From: Methylobacterium frigidaeris
Lineage (GTDB): Bacteria; Pseudomonadota; Alphaproteobacteria; Rhizobiales; Beijerinckiaceae
NCBI RefSeq assembly: GCF_022179185.1
Contig: NZ_BPQJ01000001.1
Location: 186,001 to 250,000 of the forward strand
DNA: 64,000 bases
Direction of reading: 5' to 3'
The translations under genes were made by a program, and so were the position numbers. The notes beneath the pieces are model-generated. The model was given only the letters and a program-made list of their open reading frames with translations. It ran no database searches and was not told where the DNA came from. This document shows, piece after piece, positions 1-13,134 of this stretch. Positions within the stretch are counted from its first letter, which is position 1, and every line of letters begins with the position of its first letter.

Positions 1-569
1 CCGACCCGCTGGTGGCGCAGGCCTTCGAGACCGCCCTGTCCGCCTTGAGCGAAGCCGGTGCTCGCATCCACGACACCGAATTCGACGACCTCCTCGCCCG
101 CATGGCCGAGGCGACGGCCGCGGGCCCGATCGCCGCGGTGGAGGCGTCGGAGATCCACGCCGACTGGCTCGACGCCGAGGCGGCCGCCTTCGATCCGCGG
201 GTCCATGCCCGCATCACCCGCGGCCGGACGGTGACGGCGTCGGCCTATATCCGGATGATGCGCGAGCGCGCCGTGCTGATCGAGGCCGGCGACGAGCGGC
301 TGACGCCCCTCGACGTGCTGGTCCTGCCGGCGACGGCCATCCCGGCGCCGAGCATCGCGGCGGTGGCGCAGGACGATGCGGAGTTCTCGCGGCTCAACCT
401 CCTGATGCTGCGCAACACGATGGTGGGGAACCTGTTCGACCTCACCGGCATCTCGCTGCCGTTGCCGGGATGCACGAAGCCGGTAGGCCTGATGCTGCTT
501 GCTCGCCATGGCCAGGACCGGCGGCTCCTGGAGATCGCGGCAGGGGTCGAGTCCGCGTTGCGGAACTGA
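1..569 (+). CDS. Amidase-signature family amidase, C-terminal part (5' end outside window)
   Basis: The reading frame is open from the window edge and ends with TGA, giving about 188 C-terminal residues. The tail PVGLMLLARHGQDRRLLEIA matches the C-terminal end of amidase-signature hydrolases (Asp-tRNA amidotransferase A / amidase family), which hydrolyse amides with a Ser-cis-Ser-Lys triad. The triad lies in the missing N-terminal part, so activity and substrate cannot be judged. The segment LVLPATAIPAP before it is also typical of the family. A strong hairpin follows 34 bases after the stop. Confidence 0.8.
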   Translation, partial: DPLVAQAFETALSALSEAGARIHDTEFDDLLARMAEATAAGPIAAVEASEIHADWLDAEAAAFDPRVHARITRGRTVTASAYIRMMRERAVLIEAGDERLTPLDVLVLPATAIPAPSIAAVAQDDAEFSRLNLLMLRNTMVGNLFDLTGISLPLPGCTKPVGLMLLARHGQDRRLLEIAAGVESALRN

Positions 570-602
570 CGCTTAACGCTAGCTGCCTTAAGATTTTCCA
601 TC

Positions 603-650
603 CCTCTGGTCATTCCAGGGCCGAGCAACGGAACCTGAAATGACCAGAGG
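603..650. repeat. Inverted repeat (hairpin) downstream of amidase
   Basis: The arms 603-619 and 634-650 pair over 17 bp with one mismatch (outer CCTCTGGTCATT / AATGACCAGAGG). There is no U-tract, so it may be a REP-like element or an RNA-stabilising 3' hairpin of the amidase transcript rather than a classical terminator. The core resembles the dispersed element at about 712. Confidence 0.6.
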
Positions 651-711
651 CGCTGAAAATTCATAGAGAGGCGTCGAGAGCGCCGTCTTGTCCTCCGCTA
701 CCTGAGTTCCT

Positions 712-748
712 TGGATTTCGGGCTCCGCTGCGCGGCCCAGGAACGACG
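712..748 (+). repeat. Dispersed intergenic repeat, copy 1
   Basis: The core GGGCTCCGCTGCGCGGCC followed by AGGAACGACG recurs in similar form at 5611-5647 and 32866-32904, and inverted at 32767-32808. All copies are intergenic. The family is defined here only by comparison within the window. Confidence 0.55.
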
Positions 749-841
749 CGTTGCGGCCTATGATTATGGCGCAAATACGCTTAGCGCTTCGTGGCGTGAC
801 GGAGGCGGTGATAAACCGCCCTGTTATGCGTAGGCCACAAT

Positions 842-2407
<1,566 letters not shown>

Positions 2408-2465
2408 GTGACTTCCGGACTGCAATTGTCATTAGATTTACTGATAACTTTCCATTGAACAAGAT

Positions 2466-2499
2466 CATCCTGGGGCCGCCGACGGCGAGCCCCAGGATG
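2466..2499 (+). terminator. Strong hairpin downstream of asparaginase
   Basis: Arms 2466-2476 and 2489-2499 (CATCCTGGGGC / GCCCCAGGATG) pair perfectly over 11 bp, with a further short inner stem. The hairpin lies 58 bases past the stop. No U-tract follows, so it may be an RNA 3'-end protector or REP-like element. Confidence 0.45.
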
Positions 2500-2709
2500 C
2501 CCCGGTGGGCTTCCAAGCGGTCGAGCGGACCGAACCACCGAAGAGACGATTCCGACGCCACCGCATTCCCCGACCCCCGATCATGGCACGCCCTCCAGCG
2601 CCGTCGAGGCACGCAGCAGCGCACCTCCGATGCGCGACGCAAGCTGGACAAGCCCTGCCCGATCCTGCCACTCTCCCGCGAAACAACATTTCGCAAGGTG
2701 GAAACTCCA

Positions 2710-3468
2710 ATGATCAGTGCGGATCTGCACGGGCGCTGCGTGCTCGTCACCGGCGGTGCGTCGGGCATCGGGCTCGCGGCCGTCACGCTCTTCGCCCGTT
2801 GCGGCGCCAGCGTGGTGCTCAACCACCTGGCCGAGGATGAGCGCGGGCCGCAGGCCGCCGCTCGTCTCTCCGCCGAGGGACTGAAGGTCCGGGCGCTCCC
2901 CGGCAACGTCTCGGTGCCGGGCGAGGCGGAAGCCATGGTGGCGCGCGGGATCGACGCGCTCGGCGGCCTCGACGTGCTCATCAACAATGCCGGCACCCCG
3001 GCCACGACCACGCCAATCGCCTTCGCCGACCTCGACGCGATGACCGAGGAGTTCTGGCAGACGATCCTGTCGACCAACCTGATCGGCCCCTATCGCTGCG
3101 CCCGCGCGGCGGCGGCGACCCTGCGCCAGCGCAAGGGCGCCATCGTCAACACCGCCTCGGTGGCGGGGCTCGGGCAGCGTGGCTCCAGCATCGCCTATTC
3201 GGCGAGCAAGGCGGGGCTGGTGAACCTCACCCGCAGCCTCGCCCGGGCGCTCGCCCCGGATGTTCGCGTCAACGCCGTGGCACCGGGTCTGGTCGAGACG
3301 CCGTGGACGGAGAATTGGCCCGCGGAGCGCAAGGCCGAATCCGTGTCGCGCACCCTGCTGGCGCGCATGGCGAAGGCCGACGACATCGCCGAAGCCATGC
3401 TGTTCCTCGCCGCCGGCGCGGCCTACGTCACCGGCCAGACCCTGGTGGTCGACGGCGGCATGCTCTGA
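2710..3468 (+). CDS. SDR-family NAD(P)-dependent oxidoreductase
   Basis: A 252-residue classical short-chain dehydrogenase. The cofactor motif TGGASGIG is near residue 14, NNAG near residue 92, the catalytic Ser precedes YSASK (Tyr-x-x-x-Lys), and the end VTGQTLVVDGGML is typical. AAGGTGGA lies just before the ATG at 2710, which fits the usual family start, unlike the 102-codon extension upstream. It ends 14 bases before a beta-keto-acid cleavage enzyme, so the pair is probably an operon in which the SDR oxidises a 3-hydroxy acid to the keto acid that is then cleaved. That pairing is inference. Confidence 0.9.
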   Translation: MISADLHGRCVLVTGGASGIGLAAVTLFARCGASVVLNHLAEDERGPQAAARLSAEGLKVRALPGNVSVPGEAEAMVARGIDALGGLDVLINNAGTPATTTPIAFADLDAMTEEFWQTILSTNLIGPYRCARAAAATLRQRKGAIVNTASVAGLGQRGSSIAYSASKAGLVNLTRSLARALAPDVRVNAVAPGLVETPWTENWPAERKAESVSRTLLARMAKADDIAEAMLFLAAGAAYVTGQTLVVDGGML

Positions 3469-3482
3469 GGCGGGAGGCACCC

Positions 3483-4361
3483 ATGTCGCGCAAGACCGTC
3501 ATCACCTGCGCCCTCACCGGCTCGTTCGATACCGCCTCGAAGAACCCGGCCGTGCCGGTGAGCCCGCAGGCCATCGCGCAATCGGCCCTGGAGGCCGCGA
3601 GCGCCGGGGCGGCGATCGTCCACATCCACGTCCGCGACCCGGAGACGGGCAAGCCCAGCATGGACCTCGCCCTCTACCGCGAGGTGGTGGAGCGGATCCG
3701 CGAGAGGAACGCCGACGTCGTCCTCAACCTGACCACGGGCGCCGGCGGGCGCTACGTGGCCGGCGACCCCGACCCGGCGGTGGCCGGCCCCGGCACCACC
3801 CTCGCCTCCCCGGAGGCGCGGACCCGCCACGTCACGGCTCTGCGGCCCGAGATCTGCACCCTCGACGTCGCGACGATGAATTTCGGCGAGCACGCCTTCA
3901 TGAACACGCCCGCCCACCTGCGGGCGATGGCGGCGCTGATCCGCGAGGCGGGGGCGAAGCCCGAGATCGAGGTGTTCGATCTCGGCCAGATCGAGCTCGC
4001 CCGCCACCTCCTGGCGGAAGGGCATCTCGATTCGCCACCGATGTTCCAGATCTGCCTCGGTATCCCGTGGGGGGCGCCGGCAACCCCGGAAACCCTGCTG
4101 CAGATGCGCGACCGTCTGCCCCGGGACGCGGTGTGGTCGGCCTTCGGCATCTCCCGGGCCGAGTTCCCGATGGTGGCGCTCGCCGCCACCGCCGGGGGCC
4201 ACGTCCGGGTCGGGCTCGAGGACAACCTCTACCTGTCCCGCGGCCAGCTCGCACCGAGCAACGCGGCCCTGGTCGAGAAGGCGGTGAGCCTGCTCGCTCA
4301 TCTCGACTGCGCCCCCGCCAGCCCGGACGAGGCGCGGGCGATCTTCGGGCTCTCCGCCTGA
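3483..4361 (+). CDS. 3-keto-5-aminohexanoate cleavage (BKACE) family protein
   Basis: A 292-residue DUF849/BKACE-family enzyme. The family is zinc-dependent and condenses beta-keto acids with acetyl-CoA, giving acetoacetate and a new acyl-CoA. Visible signatures are the Zn-ligand motif VHIHVRDPETGKPS near residues 41-54, NLTTGAGG near 82, CTLDVATMNFGEHAF near 125 and the late VRVGLEDNLYL. The start is the first ATG after the SDR, with a GGCGGGAGG Shine-Dalgarno. The natural substrate differs between members and cannot be read from sequence. The adjacent SDR suggests a catabolic two-step module. Confidence 0.88.
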   Translation: MSRKTVITCALTGSFDTASKNPAVPVSPQAIAQSALEAASAGAAIVHIHVRDPETGKPSMDLALYREVVERIRERNADVVLNLTTGAGGRYVAGDPDPAVAGPGTTLASPEARTRHVTALRPEICTLDVATMNFGEHAFMNTPAHLRAMAALIREAGAKPEIEVFDLGQIELARHLLAEGHLDSPPMFQICLGIPWGAPATPETLLQMRDRLPRDAVWSAFGISRAEFPMVALAATAGGHVRVGLEDNLYLSRGQLAPSNAALVEKAVSLLAHLDCAPASPDEARAIFGLSA

Positions 4362-4370
4362 TGCAGAAAG

Positions 4371-4404
4371 GCGTGGCCGAAAGGCCACGCTGGCGGTCCG
4401 TTTT
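4371..4404 (+). terminator. Probable terminator of the SDR-BKACE operon
   Basis: A perfect 8-bp stem GCGTGGCC / GGCCACGC with a GAAA tetraloop (4371-4390) starts 10 bases after the stop. TTTT follows at 4401-4404, slightly farther away than usual. Confidence 0.55.
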
Positions 4405-4624
4405 CCTGCTCAGACCGCATCCGCCCTACATGCTGACCGACGAGTCCGGCCCAGCTTGCGAGTGGAAGGCCGGATTGCAGGCACGTTGCAGTTCCGCCGT
4501 AAAGATTCCGCACACGGCAGGGATGTAGCGTCGCCCATCGGGCAGGCATGGATTGCCGGAAATGGGAGCCGCGGCGGCCCGACGTCCCGAGGCCTGCGGC
4601 GCGGCTCCGAGGGAGTGTTGTTCG

Positions 4625-5413
4625 ATGATCGGAAGCGGTTACGGGAGAGCCCTGATCGCCGCGAGCCTCGCGGTGCTGGCCGGCGGTGCGCACGCCGCGC
4701 AATGCGGCAGCAGCTCGGCCGGGTTCGAGAGCTGGAAGCGGGAATTCGCCGACGAAGCCCGCGGGCGCGCCAGCCCCGCCGCCATCTCGGCCCTGATGGG
4801 CACCTCGTATTCCTCCGCCACCATCGCGGCGGACCGGGGCCAGAAGAGTTTCAAGCTCTCCCTCGAGCAGTTCATGGCCAAGCGCGGCGCCCCGGCGATC
4901 ATTTCCCGCGGCCGGGCGATGAAGCGCTCGCAAGCCGCCCTGTTCGATTCGATCGAGCAGCGCTACGGCGTGCCGGCTGGCCCGCTCCTGGCGATCTGGG
5001 GCATGGAGACGGCGTTCGGCGCCGTGAAGGGCAACGTCAATACGCTCTCGGCGGTGGCGACCCTGGCCTATGATTGCCGCCGCTCGGCCTTCTTCACCGA
5101 CCAGCTCTACGCCGCCCTGGCCCTGGTCGACCGCGGCGTCCTCACCGCCAATACCCGCGGCGCTGCCCACGGCGAGATCGGCCACACCCAGTTCCTGCCG
5201 AAGAACGTCCTGAACTACGGCACCGGCGGCAGCCTCGACAACGCCTCCGTGGCGCTGAACTCGACCGCGAACTTCCTCAAGGCCCATGGCTGGCGCGCCG
5301 GCGCCGGCTACCAGCCTGGCGAGCCGAACTTCGCGGCGATCCAGGGCTGGAACGCCGCCTCGGTCTACCAGCGCGCCATCGCGATCATCGGCGCCAAGAT
5401 CGACGGAGAGTGA
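4625..5413 (+). CDS. Lytic murein transglycosylase (MltB-like)
   Basis: A 262-residue secreted protein that should cleave peptidoglycan glycan strands with 1,6-anhydro product formation. A signal peptide (about residues 1-24, ending GGAHA) is followed by the SLT_2 fold. GPLLAIWGMETAFG contains the catalytic Glu, and IGHTQFLPKNVLNYG is the second family motif. The ATG at 4625 has CGAGGGAG 10 bases upstream and gives a clean leader; the longer frame adds an unrelated Arg/Ala segment. It is shorter than E. coli MltB and lacks a C-terminal peptidoglycan-binding domain. A terminator follows at 5430. Confidence 0.88.
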   Translation: MIGSGYGRALIAASLAVLAGGAHAAQCGSSSAGFESWKREFADEARGRASPAAISALMGTSYSSATIAADRGQKSFKLSLEQFMAKRGAPAIISRGRAMKRSQAALFDSIEQRYGVPAGPLLAIWGMETAFGAVKGNVNTLSAVATLAYDCRRSAFFTDQLYAALALVDRGVLTANTRGAAHGEIGHTQFLPKNVLNYGTGGSLDNASVALNSTANFLKAHGWRAGAGYQPGEPNFAAIQGWNAASVYQRAIAIIGAKIDGE

Positions 5414-5429
5414 TCGACTGAGAGCGAGT

Positions 5430-5462
5430 GGCCCCCGGACATTCGACCCCGGGGCCGCTTTT
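5430..5462 (+). terminator. Rho-independent terminator after lytic transglycosylase
   Basis: GGCCCCCGG pairs with CCGGGGCC (5449-5456) with one bulged base, followed by GCTTTT. It starts 16 bases past the stop. Confidence 0.65.
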
Positions 5463-5610
5463 CTGGCCTCGAGGTCGGTTCAACTTGCCCGGCCGTGATG
5501 AATGCCCGTGGCGACATTCCGCGGCCGGGCAAGGGAGCTGGAATCCGGGAACGCGGGGAAAAGAGGATCAGGCGGCACGCTGTCCGCCCCATCCCGACCC
5601 ATCGGCGCCT

Positions 5611-5647
5611 GCCGATTCCGGGCTCCGCCGCGCGACCCGGAACGACG
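5611..5647 (+). repeat. Dispersed intergenic repeat, copy 2
   Basis: The core TCCGGGCTCCGCCGCGCG with CCCGGAACGACG matches copy 1 (712-748) in nearly every position. It lies between the convergent transglycosylase and collagen-like genes. Confidence 0.55.
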
Positions 5648-5685
5648 CGAAACGTTAGAAGTGCATCGACGAGATCGATGATGAA

Positions 5686-6579
5686 CTACAGCTTGGCGCA
5701 GAACCCGACCATGCCGGAGCTGTCGGATGGGCATAGCGCCACGGCCTCGCCGCTCTCCCGACGGGTGAAGTTCGGGTTGCCGCCGCGCAGGCAATAGGCC
5801 GACACGAAGGTCTCGCCCTCGTCGCAGACGAGCTCGCAATGCGGCTTGGCGCAGCCGTCGGTGCGCAGCATCCGGAACGGCAGCGACGCGGTGGCCGTGG
5901 CCGCCGCCCCCGCCGATCCGGTCGGCCCTCGCGGTCCGGCCGGGCCTGCCTCGCCCTTCGCACCGGCCTCACCGCGGGGACCCGGGGCGCCTGGCTCACC
6001 CTTCGGACCCGCCTCGCCCCTCGGCCCTGCCTCTCCCTTGGGGCCTGCTTCGCCCTTGGGGCCTGCATCTCCCTTGGGGCCCGGCTCCCCCTTGGGACCC
6101 GGCTCCCCCTTGGGACCGGCGTCGCCCTTCGGGCCGGGCGGCCCGGCGAGGCCGGCCATGCCCTGCGGCCCGGTCGGGCCCGGCTCGCCCTTCGGACCTG
6201 GTGCGCCGGTGGCGCCGCAATTCGCCACCGCGATCTCGCGGGACGCCTCGCCGGCCTTGAGCGTCGCGACACAGTTCTGCGGCACGTAGGGAACCCGCAG
6301 GGTGAAGCGCCCGCGCTTGTCCGAGGTGACCGGGATGTCGTCGTCAAGGGTGACGACCACGCCCGCCTTGCCGACGCTGCCGGAGACGCGCAGGTCGCCG
6401 GCCTCGATCCGGGCGTCCCAGACCGTGATGGCCGACTGCATGGCCGACTGCGCCGGGGCGGCGGCCGCCGGGCGCCCGCCCGCGGGCGTCTGTGGCTGCT
6501 GCGCGAGACCCGGGCCGGACAGGGCGGCACAAGCGGACAGGACCGCGGACAGGATCAACGCGGCGCGGAATGGACGCAT
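5686..6579 (-). CDS. Exported collagen-like (Gly-X-Y repeat) protein
   Basis: A 297-residue protein with a signal peptide (about 1-26). A small beta-rich N-terminal domain (about 48-118) follows. Then come 35 uninterrupted Gly-X-Y triplets (residues 122-226) rich in [12 protein letters not shown] and GPKGDA. The C-terminal domain (about 235-297) has five cysteines. Triplets with X=Pro and charged Y positions form stable triple helices in known bacterial collagens, so a trimeric surface or periplasmic stalk is likely. The Cys-rich head could be disulfide-bonded. No anchor or autotransporter domain is visible. The partner or ligand is unknown. It is monocistronic. Confidence 0.85.
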   Translation of the reverse strand: MRPFRAALILSAVLSACAALSGPGLAQQPQTPAGGRPAAAAPAQSAMQSAITVWDARIEAGDLRVSGSVGKAGVVVTLDDDIPVTSDKRGRFTLRVPYVPQNCVATLKAGEASREIAVANCGATGAPGPKGEPGPTGPQGMAGLAGPPGPKGDAGPKGEPGPKGEPGPKGDAGPKGEAGPKGEAGPRGEAGPKGEPGAPGPRGEAGAKGEAGPAGPRGPTGSAGAAATATASLPFRMLRTDGCAKPHCELVCDEGETFVSAYCLRGGNPNFTRRESGEAVALCPSDSSGMVGFCAKL

Positions 6580-6694
6580 CGTTTAGCCCCAAGGCGTGAT
6601 GGACGGCCCGCGCGGAGTCGAGGTGGCGGGCGGCGCACCTTGCGGCGCTGTCAAGCTGCGGTCAACTGCGCAGGCACCCGCCGAAACAGGCCTG

Positions 6695-7240
6695 TTAGGC
6701 CTCGTCGTCGAGCACGCCTTCGAGGGCGTAGTGGCGCACGGTGCGGCGGTTGGCGATCAGCTCGTCGATCGTCGGCTCGCCCTTCAGTGCCCGGGCGATG
6801 GCGAGCTTCGTCGCCTCGTAATTGGTGCGGTAGAGGTCCTTGCGGTCGAGATTCGGATCCTCGGCGCAGCGCGGGTCGAGCCAGATCATGATGATCATGC
6901 ACAGCTCGTCGAGACCGTCGCGGGGCAGGATGCCCTCGATGATGCAATCGACGATGGCGTCGCCGGTCGCGGCCTGGACCACGCCGCCGAGCAATTCGAC
7001 GTAGTCCGCGGTGTGGATCGTCGCCTTGGTGGTCATCATCGTGGCCGGGCGGACCAGCTGGTTGATGTCACGCACCACGAACATCCGGGTGTGGCCCTGG
7101 ACCTGCCCCATCATCGAGGCGAAGGCCTGGCCGACCGGCCCGCGCACCGAGCCGATCAGCACCTCCGGCATCGCGTCGGTGTACTGGCCCTCGGCCGCCA
7201 GCACCGTGGCCTCGCCGGTCCGGAAGACGATCTCACTCAT
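6695..7240 (-). CDS. Formaldehyde-activating enzyme (Fae) paralogue
   Basis: A 181-residue member of the Fae family. True Fae condenses formaldehyde with tetrahydromethanopterin. The family is recognised from the RGPVGQAF segment and from NYEATKLAIARALKGEP near residues 143-159, which is almost identical in Fae. The position of the Fae catalytic His (His22 in M. extorquens, in HIDLIIG) is Met24 here (MPEVLIG), by alignment from memory, so this is probably not a standard Fae. The ATG at 7240 is preceded by GAGGA; the longer open frame upstream is not Fae-like. It diverges from a 70-residue hypothetical gene. Methylotrophs often carry extra fae copies of unclear role. Confidence 0.8.
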   Translation of the reverse strand: MSEIVFRTGEATVLAAEGQYTDAMPEVLIGSVRGPVGQAFASMMGQVQGHTRMFVVRDINQLVRPATMMTTKATIHTADYVELLGGVVQAATGDAIVDCIIEGILPRDGLDELCMIIMIWLDPRCAEDPNLDRKDLYRTNYEATKLAIARALKGEPTIDELIANRRTVRHYALEGVLDDEA

Positions 7241-7396
7241 GTGCGATTCCTCGGTTCGATCCATGGTCGTTCCCTGGCGCGGGTCGACCACGGCGGCGCC
7301 GTCGCCGTCAACGGCGGCGAACCCATCGACCTGTCCGGAAATTGGTCTATAGGGCCGATGTTGGGGCTTCCGCCCTCGAAGAGCTGATGCGGACGG

Positions 7397-7609
7397 ATGA
7401 GCGATCGCGACTGGACCCTGCGGGTGACGCCGACCGAGGCGGGCGTGCGGCTCGAACTGGATCTCGCCGACCTCGACGGCGCGCCGGTCACGGCGGCGAT
7501 CGCCCTCGACCGGGCCGAGGCGCGCCGCTTCGCCCGGGCGATGCTGGCCGCGGCCGGCGACGCGGCGGAGCGTACCTTCCCGCACCCGCCGGCCAGCCGC
7601 GAGGAGTGA
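7397..7609 (+). CDS. Hypothetical 70-residue acidic protein
   Basis: Not recognised. The protein is a compact alternating beta/alpha pattern (WTLRVTPTEAGVRLELDLADL then a helix EARRFARAMLAAAG) with no leader or membrane segment. It is divergent from the Fae paralogue with 156 bases between them, and its stop is embedded in a perfect 15-bp hairpin. The Shine-Dalgarno is weak. Codon use agrees with neighbours and no better ORF competes, so it is probably a real small gene. Confidence 0.6.
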   Translation: MSDRDWTLRVTPTEAGVRLELDLADLDGAPVTAAIALDRAEARRFARAMLAAAGDAAERTFPHPPASREE

Positions 7610-7645
7610 GACGAGGTCCGGACGATTCCTTCCGGACCTCGTCTC
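7608..7645 (+). terminator. Perfect 15-bp hairpin overlapping the stop of the 70-residue gene
   Basis: Arms 7608-7622 and 7631-7645 (GAGACGAGGTCCGGA and its complement) with an 8-base loop. It begins inside the TGA stop. No U-tract follows. The role could be 3'-end formation or a bidirectional block against convergent transcription. Confidence 0.5.
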
Positions 7646-7724
7646 AGTAGCCCGCGCGGCGCCTGAGCGAAGCCGATTTCCGCATTGCGAAGCAATCACT
7701 CGGAAATCCTATGATCGGGCTGCG

Positions 7725-8219
7725 TCAGCCCCGCGGCGGCTCGCGCCGCGCGATCCGCGCCCCGAACCAGGCGGCCAGGATGTCGCGCTCGTAAGCGAGG
7801 CTGGATGATCCACCCGGCCGCGCGCGGAGCAGGAAGTTGATGTCCGTCACCGTCTCCTCCGCCGCCAGGACCACCCGTCCGCGCTCCCTCAAGGCGTAGC
7901 GCAAGCGGAGGCGCGGCGGTGTGACGTCGGTGACCAGACGCGGGGCGGTGGGGCCGGCGCCCGGCAAGTCGGTGCCGGCGAGATCGACGTCGAGCACGTC
8001 CACGGTCAGGCTCTGCCCGGGGTGGAGCGTCCGCCCGGCGAGATCGCGAAAGATCCGCTCCAATCCGCCGATCGTCGTCCGCAGGGTCGGGCCCGAGCCG
8101 GTGCGGCTCTGCGCATCGGTGTAGCGCTCCGGCGCGACGAAGCGGAGGGTGAGCGGCGCCTCGGCGCGCGCCGTATGGGCCAGGCCGAGAAGCAGGCAGG
8201 CTGCCAGGACGCTTCGCAC
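7725..8219 (-). CDS. Exported DUF3016 protein
   Basis: A 164-residue protein with a signal peptide (about 1-19, ending ARA). The DUF3016 pattern is clear: LRFVAPERYTDA, an LxPGQSLTVDVLDVDLAGT segment in the middle, and a C-terminal E-x-x-x-DINFL...LAYERDILAAWF. Members are periplasmic proteins of unknown function. The next upstream minus-strand gene ends 85 bases away, so co-transcription with that lipoprotein is possible but not shown. Confidence 0.85.
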   Translation of the reverse strand: MRSVLAACLLLGLAHTARAEAPLTLRFVAPERYTDAQSRTGSGPTLRTTIGGLERIFRDLAGRTLHPGQSLTVDVLDVDLAGTDLPGAGPTAPRLVTDVTPPRLRLRYALRERGRVVLAAEETVTDINFLLRARPGGSSSLAYERDILAAWFGARIARREPPRG

Positions 8220-8304
8220 GGCTCAACCCCTCCCTCGGTGCGGCACCGGACCGCCGCGGGGCCAACGCGGCGAGGAGACCCGGGTTCTGCAGTGCGGGCA
8301 GGGT

Positions 8305-8733
8305 TCAGTAGCGGCCCGGCAGGCGCGGCACCTTGGTACCGGGTTTCTCGATCGGCTCGGCGCAGGAATAGACGAACTCGGTCTGGAGGTCGGTGAACAC
8401 GGTCTCGCCGACGATGGTGCAGGTCTCGCGCGCCGTCTCGCGCAGATAGGTCGCGGCGGCCTCCGAGAAGCGGCGCCGGCGCGTCAGCGCCGGATCCTTG
8501 CCGTCGAGGCCGCAGCCGGCGATCTCGCGCAGGCCGTTCGAGACGATCAGCACCTTGCGCTGCTGGCGCTGGTCGTAGACCTCGTAGGGATCGTTGCAGC
8601 CGATCGTGACGACCTGGGGCGGCAGACCGACATAGGTCTTCGAGATGTAGGAGAATTCGGTACAGCCGGCCGCAGCCGCCGCGACGGCGCCCGCCACGGC
8701 GACGAGGGCGAGCCTCCCTGGTCCTGTCCGCAT
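8305..8733 (-). CDS. Hypothetical lipoprotein
   Basis: A 142-residue protein with a hydrophobic Ala-rich leader ending in a lipobox AAGC near residue 24, so it is predicted to be lipid-anchored. The mature part contains further cysteines (IGCNDP, IAGCGLDG, ETCTIV, YSCAEP) that could form disulfides. The family was not recognised. It lies upstream of the DUF3016 gene on the same strand and downstream of the metH operon. Confidence 0.75.
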   Translation of the reverse strand: MRTGPGRLALVAVAGAVAAAAAGCTEFSYISKTYVGLPPQVVTIGCNDPYEVYDQRQQRKVLIVSNGLREIAGCGLDGKDPALTRRRRFSEAAATYLRETARETCTIVGETVFTDLQTEFVYSCAEPIEKPGTKVPRLPGRY

Positions 8734-8872
8734 CCCCGATCCTTCCCGCCCGATCCGTCCGGCGCCCTCAAGCCCAAGCTTTGAGCCGGGCCGGGCGCGG
8801 CGGTCAAGCCCGGGTCAGGGGGCGGGGTCCACGTCCTCCACGAGGTTCGCGCACGGCCCCAACATGCCTCCC

Positions 8873-8904
8873 CCTTTCCCGGGCGACTGAAGCGTCCGGG
8901 AAAG
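8873..8904 (-). terminator. Possible terminator beyond metH
   Basis: CCTTTCCCGG (8873-8882) can pair with the CCGGGAAAG ending at 8904 around an 11- to 13-base loop. It lies about 100 bases beyond the metH stop on the minus strand. No U-tract is visible. Confidence 0.35.
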
Positions 8905-9000
8905 CGGGGCGAGGCTCACGAGTCATCCAAGACATCGAGGAGCGAGCCCCCGGGAGGCAGTCCACCGCGCAGATGGACCGACCCGACGGGCAAGCGTCCC

Positions 9001-12750
<3,750 letters not shown>

Positions 12751-12797
12751 CGGGGTAGGGTTCCAGCGTGTCGGTCGGTTCAGTGTGTAGAATCGAG

Positions 12798-12821
12798 CCG
12801 GGCCGCAGGAATGCGGCCCGG
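12798..12821 (-). terminator. Perfect 10-bp GC hairpin between the coiled-coil gene and metH
   Basis: CCGGGCCGCA / TGCGGCCCGG with a 4-base loop, 36 bases past the stop of the 83-residue gene and 48 bases before metH. It has no clear U-tract on the minus strand. It could act as an attenuator or processing hairpin that sets metH expression apart from metF. Confidence 0.45.
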
Positions 12822-12856
12822 GAGATGTCTTCTTGATGCGTGCGAGGTTTCGGCTC

Positions 12857-13108
12857 TCAGCCGCGGGCCTCAAGTTTGGCCATGCGCCGCTCAGGAGCGT
12901 CCAGACGCTCCTCGACGTCGGCCGCGGCGTAGCGGCCGAGCACCGATTCGCCGTTGACCGCCTCGCGGAGGTTGTCGAAACGCCTCTCAAGCCTGTCGAG
13001 ACGGTCATTGATCGTCGCGAAGCCAGCGCGGGTGTCGTCCCGGGAGGCTGCGACGTCGGCCCGCATCTCTCGAAGGAGCGGAACGATCATGTCCTGCGGG
13101 TCCGCCAT
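12857..13108 (-). CDS. Small coiled-coil protein in the metF-metH operon
   Basis: An 83-residue, highly charged protein without leader or membrane segment. Almost the whole length is heptad-like ([19 protein letters not shown] and [18 protein letters not shown]), so a coiled-coil oligomer is expected. The family was not recognised beyond resemblance to generic short coiled-coil proteins frequent in Methylobacterium. It starts 26 bases after metF, and metH follows, so it is co-oriented and probably co-transcribed. Function unknown. Confidence 0.65.
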   Translation of the reverse strand: MADPQDMIVPLLREMRADVAASRDDTRAGFATINDRLDRLERRFDNLREAVNGESVLGRYAAADVEERLDAPERRMAKLEARG

Positions 13109-13134
13109 GAAAGGCTCTCCTCCGGCGAGAATAG

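Noticed and set aside
12751..12856. Region upstream of metH examined for cobalamin or SAM riboswitch
   Set aside because: Only a simple GC hairpin is present. metH is inside an operon, and no B12-box or SAM-II motif was seen.
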